A stretch of 5,818 nt of DNA from B30-G6 sp964633115 (GTDB lineage: Bacteria; Desulfobacterota; Desulfobacteria; Desulfobacterales; B30-G6), in assembly GCA_964633115.1 (NCBI GenBank), contig CAZWEO010000215.1, positions 1 through 5,818 of the forward strand, given 5' to 3'. Position numbers and translations under genes: made by a program. The number at the start of each line of letters is the position of its first letter. Positions within the stretch are counted from its first letter, which is position 1. Of this stretch, positions 1 to 4,966 are shown one piece after another. The notes beneath the pieces were generated by a model. The model was given only the letters and a program-made list of their open reading frames with translations, was not told the origin of the DNA and searched no databases.

Positions 1-54
1 CAGAGCAGTTGACTCTTAATCAATTGGTTGAAGGTTCGAGTCCTTCCGGGGTCA
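1..54 (+). tRNA. tRNA-Lys(CTT), 3' part, cut by the window start
   Basis: The anticodon stem is GTTGA (8-12) pairing with TCAAT (20-24, one G-T pair). It closes the loop CTCTTAA (13-19), giving anticodon CTT (Lys). The T stem GAAGG (30-34) and CCTTC (42-46) closes the loop TTCGAGT (35-41). Positions 47-53 (CGGGGTC) are the 3' acceptor strand and A54 is the discriminator. The next bases are CTCC, so CCA is not encoded here. The 5' acceptor and D arm lie outside the window. An integrase gene begins 66 bp downstream, so this 3' end is probably the attachment site. Confidence 0.93.
20..54 (+). other. Putative element attachment site (att core) in the tRNA 3' end
   Basis: This is inferred from context. 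A tyrosine recombinase gene points at the tRNA 3' end from 66 bp away, and many such enzymes use the anticodon-to-T-arm part of a tRNA gene as crossover site, with the element restoring the 3' end. No second copy of the sequence was found in the window, so neither core limits nor the other junction can be fixed. Confidence 0.5.
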
Positions 55-71
55 CTCCTATTTTCGCCCCC

Positions 72-112
72 ATATATGGGGTCTGATATTCTTTCCGAAC
101 CTATATATGGGG
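72..112. repeat. Two direct copies of ATATATGGGG, 31 bp apart, beside the att site
   Basis: ATATATGGGG occurs at 72-81 and 103-112. The first copy lies within a perfect 14-bp palindrome, CCCCATATATGGGG (68-81). The second is preceded by CCT rather than CC, so it is not a full palindrome. A 31-bp spacing is about three helical turns, which puts both on one DNA face. The repeats fill the gap between the tRNA and the integrase stop codon, where arm-type integrase or Xis sites are often found. The role is inferred. Confidence 0.55.
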
Positions 113-120
113 ATATAAGT

Positions 121-1350
121 TTACTCATTTTTGTCTGTTTCATCGTTTTGCTGCAATTTGGCTGCATTTGGGTCATCGCTTTTAGCGTCGTTATTGTCAT
201 CTGTTGCCCTATCGGCTAAGTCGGCGAAATAATCGCCAATCGGACGAGCCACTTCTCGATCTGAGTTAGGAATGATATGCACGTACATATTGTGAGTAAA
301 GCTGAAGCTGCTATGCCCTAAACGCTTCGAAACGTTCTCTATTCTTACACCAAGAGCAATCCAGATGGAAGCCGCCGTGTGACGTAAATCATGAAAGTGG
401 ATTCGCCGTACGTTTGCTTTATCAAGAAATCTGTAAAAGTTTTTGTAGAGATTGCTTGGATTCATTGGGGTTCCGACGGTTGATGGAAATACCAGATCTG
501 TATTTGAATACCGTTTTACTCCTGCTTGTTCGCTTCTAAGACGTTGTTGATGAACTTTGAATTCTTCCACTAGAGAAATATCAAATGGAATCTCCCGAAT
601 GCTGTTATCTGTTTTTGGCTCATCAAGCACCCGCCCTTCCCCTGATTGCACTAATGCGCGACGGACATGGATCATTTGTTCTTCCCAATTGATATCATGC
701 CACATTAAGCCGAGTAATTCACCTAAACGCATGCCCGTTTCAAGTGCCAAATAGTACAGAAAATACAATCTTGAATTTCGAGCTTCTGTTAGAAATGCGA
801 TAATTTCATCTTCCGACAAAATGTTATCTCTATTTACCTTTGGCAACTTATAGTATTTCGGGAGTGATGTAGCCGGATTAAAGTCGTAACTTCTATCCTC
901 GATTAGTCGAGTGTAAAACCTACTGAAAATCCCTTTTATTTCTTCTAAGGTACGCTGCCCTTTGCCAAGCTTAGCGTTCATAGTTATTAGATTACGAATA
1001 TAAGAAGGCTTCACATCACGAACACGCAATTTTCGATTTAGGTATGGCTCAATATGCCGGTTATATGTACCACTATATGATCTATACGTGGACGCATCCC
1101 AATAGTGAATCTGTCCATCAGCAAGCCATTCTTCGATGGCATCGCCAATAAACATCTGGGTTACAGAAGTGTCTCGCGAGCCAAACTCTATCTTAGCTAC
1201 ATTTAACCAATTAATGGCCTCGCGTTGTGTGTGAAATGATTTTGAAATGCGCTTACCCTGCCCTATTGATAGTTGAGCAATCCACGGCTTTTTCCGTCCA
1301 TCTCTAAAATAAATTGTTCCATCATTATTTGGACGACGACCGGATGCCAT
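121..1350 (-). CDS. int: Tyrosine recombinase (phage/ICE-type integrase), 409 aa
   Basis: This enzyme would catalyse site-specific integration and excision of the element, most likely at the adjacent tRNA-Lys gene. An N-terminal AP2-like arm-binding region (about residues 8-45, with GTIYFRDGRKKPW) comes first. A SAM-like core-binding domain (about 65-150) follows, then a catalytic domain (about 175-370). All catalytic residues are present: R208 (TGMRLGE), K246 (EPKTDN), H320 and R323 (HDLRH), H346 (LGHSS) and nucleophile Y356 (HNMYVH). The tail after about 380 is rich in Asp and Asn. The ATG at 1350 is preferred over the one at 1365 because GGAGGT (1358-1363) lies 7 nt before it, while the upstream ATG overlaps that site. 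It overlaps the end of the xis-like gene by 26 bp, so the two are probably cotranscribed and coupled. Length and domain order are normal for Tn916/phage-type integrases. Confidence 0.96.
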   Translation of the reverse strand: MASGRRPNNDGTIYFRDGRKKPWIAQLSIGQGKRISKSFHTQREAINWLNVAKIEFGSRDTSVTQMFIGDAIEEWLADGQIHYWDASTYRSYSGTYNRHIEPYLNRKLRVRDVKPSYIRNLITMNAKLGKGQRTLEEIKGIFSRFYTRLIEDRSYDFNPATSLPKYYKLPKVNRDNILSEDEIIAFLTEARNSRLYFLYYLALETGMRLGELLGLMWHDINWEEQMIHVRRALVQSGEGRVLDEPKTDNSIREIPFDISLVEEFKVHQQRLRSEQAGVKRYSNTDLVFPSTVGTPMNPSNLYKNFYRFLDKANVRRIHFHDLRHTAASIWIALGVRIENVSKRLGHSSFSFTHNMYVHIIPNSDREVARPIGDYFADLADRATDDNNDAKSDDPNAAKLQQNDETDKNE

Positions 1351-1549
1351 GAGGCGTACCTCCATTCATATTCCTACTGATGAACTGTTCTAAATCGCTT
1401 TTACGTATACGAACAGCTCGTCCAATTCGCAACGCGGGGAGTTCGCCCGTTGAAACCAAGTTATATACTGTTGATTTTGCTGCCACAAGGTATCGAGCAG
1501 CCTCGCTAACTTTCAAGAAAGGGTCAAACATACTTTCAGTAGTAGTCAT
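1325..1549 (-). CDS. Excisionase-like winged-helix DNA-binding protein (helix-turn-helix 17 type), 74 aa
   Basis: This small MerR-like winged-helix protein is of the excisionase family. Residues 12-57 carry the pattern: LKVSEAARYL, then KSTVYNLVSTGELPALRIG, then VRIRKSDLEQFI (helix-turn-helix, wing, final helix). Such proteins act as recombination directionality factors that bend att DNA for excision, or as small regulators. Position directly upstream of int, with a 26-bp overlap, favours an Xis role. The reading frame is open to an ATG at 1609, but that lies inside the palindromic operator and next to the promoter's -10 box. The ATG at 1549 (MTTTES) is therefore preferred, although its ribosome site (GCAGG, only 3 nt before ATG) is weak. 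An ATG at 1531 is another possibility. Function as Xis is inferred from family and place. Confidence 0.85.
   Translation of the reverse strand: MTTTESMFDPFLKVSEAARYLVAAKSTVYNLVSTGELPALRIGRAVRIRKSDLEQFISRNMNGGTPHGIRSSSK
1358..1363 (-). promoter_or_regulatory. Ribosome binding site of the integrase gene (GGAGGT)
   Basis: On the minus strand GGAGGT is followed by 7 nt and the ATG at 1350. It lies inside the last codons of the xis-like gene and decides the integrase start in favour of the ATG at 1350 over that at 1365. Confidence 0.8.
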
Positions 1550-1581
1550 AAACCTGCACCGCCTATATAAACAGATCATTT

Positions 1582-1612
1582 TTAACAATGAGATTATGTT
1601 ACGGAACATAAT
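1582..1612 (+). promoter_or_regulatory. Putative promoter of the XRE regulator gene
   Basis: TTAACA (1582-1587, 5 of 6 to TTGACA) and CATAAT (1607-1612, 5 of 6 to TATAAT) are 19 bp apart, slightly long. The palindrome occupies most of the spacer and the whole -10 box, which would allow autoregulation. The leader to the ATG at 1651 would be about 30 nt and has no clear Shine-Dalgarno sequence. Confidence 0.4.
1593..1612. promoter_or_regulatory. Perfect palindromic operator between xis and the XRE regulator
   Basis: ATTATGTT (1593-1600) and AACATAAT (1605-1612) are exact reverse complements separated by ACGG, a 20-bp site typical of a dimeric HTH repressor operator. It sits in the divergent intergenic region, overlaps the likely -10 box of the rightward promoter, and covers the end of the -10 box and likely start site of the leftward one. 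The natural ligand is the XRE protein encoded just to the right, which is an inference. Confidence 0.7.
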
Positions 1613-1639
1613 ATATCACACCTTTATGCATTCAGTCAA
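1610..1639 (-). promoter_or_regulatory. Putative promoter of the xis-int operon
   Basis: On the minus strand TTGACT (1634-1639, 5 of 6 to consensus) and TATATT (1610-1615, 5 of 6) are separated by 18 bp. Transcription would begin near 1603, inside the palindrome, leaving an approximately 50-nt leader before the ATG at 1549. Operator occupancy would block this promoter. Prediction is by eye only. Confidence 0.5.
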
Positions 1640-1650
1640 GCACAATTATC

Positions 1651-2952
1651 ATGATCGATAAAAAAAACCTTGGCCAGTGGCTAAAGTCAAAGAGATTAGA
1701 ACTCGATTTAAATATCAGGGAACTAGCGAAAGCAAGCGAATTGACAATTGCTCAAATTAGTCGCATTGAAAATGGCCTTTCCGGCATCACAATATTGACA
1801 CTTGTTAAATTTTGTCGGGGAATTGGCGTTGGAGGAGGGGGTTTTTCAGATGAATTTGACTTACATTCTGTTGTTAAACTTACTGCTTCCCAACAATTCA
1901 ACAATTTAGATGAAAACAAAAAAGAAAAATTTTCATCAAAAGATGTAATTGCGTTTGTTAATTTTCTAATAAAAGAAACGAAGTATGCAAATGATTTGCT
2001 ACTCCAATGGCTAAGCGAATCTATTGCTGAATATCAGTACGTTTCCATTCATGCCGCCGAAGAAGAAGCTATAGGATATATAGAGAATATATTCAATGAC
2101 CCCCAGAGTGAGTTAGCATTCCCTTACCCCGAACACATCAAGACAGAAACGTTAGATAGTCTATTACACCCACAAGCAGTTATGACTTTTCAAGACGCGG
2201 GGAATTACATTCGAGCTACACGCAGAAAATTCAACACTTCTATTGAAGTACTTGCCCAAGACACTGGTATCTCTTTTAGCACCCTTAGCAATTTAGAACG
2301 CGGAGTCATGGAGCGTATAAAACTTAATGATATTCTAAAACTCGAACGGGTTTTGAATGGAAAGGGAAGGATTTTTGTTATTTTTTGGCTTGCGGCTGAG
2401 TTTCATTCTCACGTGTGGAAATATGAAGATGACTATGTAGGACGCCAGTGGCGAAAAGAAGAATTTCTCCTCGCAAAAATTCTTGTAAAAATTGTGCGCT
2501 GGAGGCAAGCCATATTCCCCGATGATCAAACTTGGTTGTACAAATTCCGAAAAGATAATAAAGCATACTATGAGCTTTCTCTCGATAATCCGCTATTAAA
2601 ATACTATAAAAAATCAACCCCGCCGATTCAGTTAGCAGAGGCTGTGTTTGATAAATTAGCGCCATACTTTGATGAAATTTCCCATGAATATAAGTTTAGG
2701 CACTTTGAAGAAAGAAAAGCGAAATTGCCGCCTAATGAAAGGCGCATCTGGGAGATAGTACGAGAACGAGTTTATATGAAAGAAGATTACGATATAATTT
2801 TTCATGATTTTCTAAACAACCCTACAGACGTTAGATTGCAGGAAACCTTCAAGTTCATAGTGGAGACAATTCTAACCCGCGATGATTTTGAGTTAGTTGA
2901 AAGCCTTCTTGAATTATCAGAACTGCCTCACTCTTGGGGACAAAAAGAATAA
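1651..2952 (+). CDS. Two-domain XRE-family transcriptional regulator, 433 aa (putative element repressor)
   Basis: The N-terminus is a Cro/C1-type HTH (about residues 7-60; LGQWLKSKRLELDLNIRELA, then QISRIENG). A second HTH of the same class appears at about 184-240 (IRATRRKF, then VLAQDTGISFSTLSNLERG). The linker and the roughly 190-residue C-terminal part, which is charged and rich in Trp, Tyr and Phe, match nothing I recognise. No LexA/CI-like protease or IrrE-type HExxH motif is evident. Divergence from xis-int across a palindromic operator suggests a repressor that keeps the element quiescent and regulates itself. The start at 1651 is the only reasonable one: an in-frame stop lies at 1609-1611 and HTH 1 begins right after. 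No good ribosome binding site is visible. The gene is more AT-rich than its neighbours. The regulator class is clear, and the precise role is inferred. Confidence 0.85.
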   Translation: MIDKKNLGQWLKSKRLELDLNIRELAKASELTIAQISRIENGLSGITILTLVKFCRGIGVGGGGFSDEFDLHSVVKLTASQQFNNLDENKKEKFSSKDVIAFVNFLIKETKYANDLLLQWLSESIAEYQYVSIHAAEEEAIGYIENIFNDPQSELAFPYPEHIKTETLDSLLHPQAVMTFQDAGNYIRATRRKFNTSIEVLAQDTGISFSTLSNLERGVMERIKLNDILKLERVLNGKGRIFVIFWLAAEFHSHVWKYEDDYVGRQWRKEEFLLAKILVKIVRWRQAIFPDDQTWLYKFRKDNKAYYELSLDNPLLKYYKKSTPPIQLAEAVFDKLAPYFDEISHEYKFRHFEERKAKLPPNERRIWEIVRERVYMKEDYDIIFHDFLNNPTDVRLQETFKFIVETILTRDDFELVESLLELSELPHSWGQKE

Positions 2953-2998
2953 AAAGCAGAGCTTCAGTATTACATCTCCAAAGCCACACCACGATTCT

Positions 2999-3020
2999 TT
3001 GAACAACTCTACTTGTTCAA
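2999..3020. repeat. Inverted repeat at the convergent gene ends
   Basis: TTGAACAA (2999-3006) and TTGTTCAA (3013-3020) form an exact 8-bp stem with a 6-nt loop. It spans the Nudix stop codon and lies 46 bp after the regulator's stop. The stem is AT-rich and no T-tract follows on either strand, so an ordinary intrinsic terminator is not supported. It could stabilise transcript ends or be chance. Confidence 0.35.
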
Positions 3021-3461
3021 CATCCTAACCGCATCTAGCGGGTAAAGTTTCCCGGCATAGTAATCATCGATGCATTTTTGGGTGACCGGATTGCGGAACT
3101 GATCTTGAAATTCCCTAAGTTCTTCAGGAGATAGCCAAACCGGCTCAACAATTTCGTCATCGTCGCGAGGTTCGGGGCGCAATGCTCCCCCCACGACCTG
3201 AGCGACAAAACAAAAACGTATTGACGTGTTGCCATTTCCCAGCAACCACACATAGGCACCCAGGAAATGAGTCAGTTCAATCTCTAGACCCGTCTCTTCG
3301 AAGACTTCCCGTTTAGCTCCTTGGTATACATCTTCGCCTAGATCAAGCGCCCCAACTGGCTGGTTGAGGACAATGCCTTCGTCAGGGCGATGCTCGCGAA
3401 CCATCAGTATCTTGCCATCCTGTTCGCAGATAGCACCACAGGCAACTGTTATTTTGGCCAT
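3009..3461 (-). CDS. Nudix hydrolase, NudJ-like, 150 aa
   Basis: This soluble Nudix enzyme would hydrolyse a nucleoside diphosphate linked compound or other pyrophosphate with Mg2+. The Nudix box is complete at residues 37-59: G37, E43, then REVFEETGL at 51-59, fitting GX5EX7REUXEEXGU. The frame around it (ITVACGAI near the start, LNQPVGAL before the box, a W.SPEEL segment, and IDDYYAGKLYPLDAV at the end) closely follows E. coli NudJ. NudJ acts on nucleoside di- and triphosphates and on the thiamin precursor HMP-PP. The real substrate cannot be read from sequence. The ATG at 3461 is chosen because AAGGAAG (3467-3473) lies 5 nt before it; a GTG/ATG-type extension to 3488 is less likely. It converges with the XRE gene and has no operon partner immediately upstream. 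It is probably a passenger gene of the element. Fold certain, substrate open. Confidence 0.93.
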   Translation of the reverse strand: MAKITVACGAICEQDGKILMVREHRPDEGIVLNQPVGALDLGEDVYQGAKREVFEETGLEIELTHFLGAYVWLLGNGNTSIRFCFVAQVVGGALRPEPRDDDEIVEPVWLSPEELREFQDQFRNPVTQKCIDDYYAGKLYPLDAVRMLNK

Positions 3462-3466
3462 ATTAT

Positions 3467-3473
3467 CTTCCTT
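3467..3473 (-). promoter_or_regulatory. Ribosome binding site of the Nudix gene (AAGGAAG)
   Basis: On the minus strand AAGGAAG stands 5 nt before the ATG at 3461. It supports the 150-aa form starting MAKIT rather than the frame's earlier start at 3488. Confidence 0.65.
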
Positions 3474-3531
3474 GTATTGCTCTACCATTCATCGGCTGAA
3501 TCAACCCCATCTCCATATTTTTGCACTCTAT

Positions 3532-3756
3532 CTATAAGTGATGACACGCAGACCCTTTGCACAAGCAACTTGTCTCGCTTTGTAAAAAGCTCAGAGTACC
3601 AGAGATCAGAGATGCTTCCACTATGCTCCAACAATTTGCCCCCCGAAAACTGTCGTAGAGATCCAAACGAGGTGCGGGAAGATCCTGTAGCAGCGCGCTT
3701 GACAAGTTATTCGGCAGAAGTAGATATTTGAAACACACATATCGTTGTACAATCAT
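3532..3756 (-). CDS. Doubtful 74-aa ORF overlapping the SWIM gene stop by ATGA
   Basis: The only support is position. Its ATG (3754-3756) and the SWIM stop (3753-3755) share the sequence ATGA, a common translational-coupling arrangement. A weak GAGA precedes it. The product has Leu/Ser-rich composition with four cysteines and no recognisable domain, membrane segment or signal peptide. It could be a decayed gene end or chance. The rest of the 3462-3752 stretch shows no other convincing gene, RNA or terminator; a promoter for the Nudix gene is expected here, but I cannot place it. Confidence 0.2.
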   Translation of the reverse strand: MIVQRYVCFKYLLLPNNLSSALLQDLPAPRLDLYDSFRGANCWSIVEASLISGTLSFLQSETSCLCKGSACHHL

Positions 3757-4055
3757 TTCTCAAATTGTTTGTTTTCAACCCATCCACTATCTATATTGAG
3801 CAAACTCTCACGACAGATCTTTTCAACAGCAACGACATGTGCGCAAAAGTTTGTATAGCCGGGAACTTGAGCATTGCGCCACTTCTTGAAAGTACGACAA
3901 TCGCAATTCCAGCGTTTCTTTGTGTATTTGAGATTATATGCACCATTCTTTCCACTAAAACTTATGTGGAAGGGGGCTAGGAATACAAAATGCTCTCGGG
4001 GGGTAATAGTAAACTCTTTCGCTTTTGCTATGGTGTCGTAAATGTCATAATACAT
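3753..4055 (-). CDS. Small SWIM zinc-finger protein, 100 aa
   Basis: Residues 22-80 match the SWIM fold: an early strand-rich part (FVFLAPFHISF, then GAYNLKY), followed by WNCDC, a spacer and FCAHVVAV. The zinc ligands are C51, C53, C71 and H73, fitting CxCx(n)CxH with n of 17. SWIM domains bind Zn and act in DNA or protein contacts in transposases, SWI2/SNF2 ATPases and MEKK1. Here the domain is essentially the whole protein, with no helicase or ATPase attached, so a small DNA-binding or adaptor role is likely but unproven. The ATG at 4055 has a good AAAGGAG (4063-4069) 7 nt upstream. The gene overlaps the end of the 288-aa gene by 11 bp, so it belongs to the same leftward operon and is probably translated together with it. 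The specific biological role is unknown. Confidence 0.82.
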   Translation of the reverse strand: MYYDIYDTIAKAKEFTITPREHFVFLAPFHISFSGKNGAYNLKYTKKRWNCDCRTFKKWRNAQVPGYTNFCAHVVAVEKICRESLLNIDSGWVENKQFEK

Positions 4056-4911
4056 TGGAAATCTCCTTTGTGCATGGTTCAGAATACTCTATTTCAAGGT
4101 TAGGGACGCCATCTCTAGGCAATATGGGGAGTCTAAACACAGCATTGGCCTCAGAAATTGTGGACAGAAAAGGCATACGTCGCAATGACGGAGAAAGGGG
4201 CAATCGGAGAGGTATATAACTCAAGTTGTTGATCCGCTCCACCCACTTAGAAGAATCATTATCTTCGAGTTTCACTACATTAGCTTTGGGTAGATTGGCG
4301 CCATCCGCTGATGGTCCCGACGCAAAAGCGCTTGTGACATTTCCAGCTATGAGTGAAAGATCACAATCTGAGTACAACCGCAACTGGAGCAGATATACTT
4401 GATATAAATTTCGGGATCGCTCACTCAGGTTCTGTTGCCACTTGCTAGCCAATGCTCCAGTCATTTGATTATCGCTAGTAGCAAAATCTGATATCCGATG
4501 AAGGGCACTAGCCAATTGATTGATTTCATGCTTTGTAGTGATTGTGGGCTGAAGTAAAACATCCATCATCGTTGTTTGATGCATTTGGTGTAAGGAACGA
4601 AGTACACTCTCAAATCTAGCATTTGTGGTTGACCAGTTCCCGAAGAGCAATATGCGGTTATTAATACTAAAATTCCGCGAGAGCATCCTAAACGAACCAA
4701 CGAATGGGTAATATATTTCTGTTGACCCCATTGGTGTTGCTATTTCAGTTTCATGGAAGGCATTTCCCGACGACAGTGGCATCAAAACGTAATCGTATGG
4801 GAAAATACTCTGCATTTGTAACCACATTTGTTCTGCCAAGTCTTCAGCACCTTGCTCAGTATTAGATACAACTCTAGACAATAGGTAAATAGGCAATGGT
4901 GCAAAAGTCAC
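4045..4911 (-). CDS. Hypothetical protein resembling the N-terminal region of HerA/VirB4-like ATPases, 288 aa, probably 5'-truncated
   Basis: No complete domain is recognised. The layout recalls the region that precedes the ATPase core in some HerA/VirB4-type element proteins: a helical middle part (about residues 128-185, with a Leu-rich YLLQLRLY segment), a W-rich turn (KWVERI, 223-228), then SEANAVFRLPILPRDGVPN (253-271). The phrase FRLP followed by G-P is what I remember just before the P-loop domain. Here the frame stops about 17 residues later and no GxxxxGKS/T motif follows. The GTG at 4911 has no ribosome binding site. The frame stays open upstream through 4947 and ends at a TAG (4948-4950) inside the insertion-sequence end, so the true start was probably removed by that insertion. 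The similarity is from memory and weak. It overlaps the SWIM gene by 11 bp. Confidence 0.55.
   Translation of the reverse strand: MTFAPLPIYLLSRVVSNTEQGAEDLAEQMWLQMQSIFPYDYVLMPLSSGNAFHETEIATPMGSTEIYYPFVGSFRMLSRNFSINNRILLFGNWSTTNARFESVLRSLHQMHQTTMMDVLLQPTITTKHEINQLASALHRISDFATSDNQMTGALASKWQQNLSERSRNLYQVYLLQLRLYSDCDLSLIAGNVTSAFASGPSADGANLPKANVVKLEDNDSSKWVERINNLSYIPLRLPLSPSLRRMPFLSTISEANAVFRLPILPRDGVPNLEIEYSEPCTKEISNVL
4063..4069 (-). promoter_or_regulatory. Ribosome binding site of the SWIM gene (AAAGGAG)
   Basis: On the minus strand AAAGGAG is 7 nt before the ATG at 4055 and lies within the 3' end of the preceding coding region. It confirms the start and shows that the SWIM gene is expressed as a separate protein, not a fusion. 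Confidence 0.75.
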
Positions 4912-4953
4912 CCTGTGAGATAAAAAGGGGTTATCATGGCAAAAACTCTACAT

Positions 4954-4959
4954 AGGAGG
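4954..4959 (+). promoter_or_regulatory. Ribosome binding site of the transposase gene (AGGAGG)
   Basis: AGGAGG is followed by 7 nt and ATG at 4967. This sets the transposase start, which agrees with the zinc-ribbon N-terminus. Confidence 0.8.
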
Positions 4960-4966
4960 AATAGCC

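Noticed and set aside
68..81. CCCCATATATGGGG as terminator of the tRNA or integrase gene
   Set aside because: A perfect palindrome without a loop or T-tract is a poor terminator. A protein-binding site fits better, given the repeat copy 31 bp away.
1380..1661. 93-aa plus-strand ORF
   Set aside because: It lies opposite the xis-like gene and the operator, has no domain, and runs into the regulator gene. It is a shadow of the minus-strand wHTH gene.
2335..2665. Minus-strand ORFs inside the XRE gene
   Set aside because: They are antisense to a well-supported coding region and carry no recognisable motif.
2999..3020. Intrinsic terminator between the convergent genes
   Set aside because: The stem is exact but AT-rich and no T-tract follows on either strand. 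It is kept only as an inverted repeat.
3390..3731. 113-aa plus-strand ORF across the gap
   Set aside because: Its first part is antisense to the Nudix gene, and the rest has no domain or ribosome site. The composition looks random.
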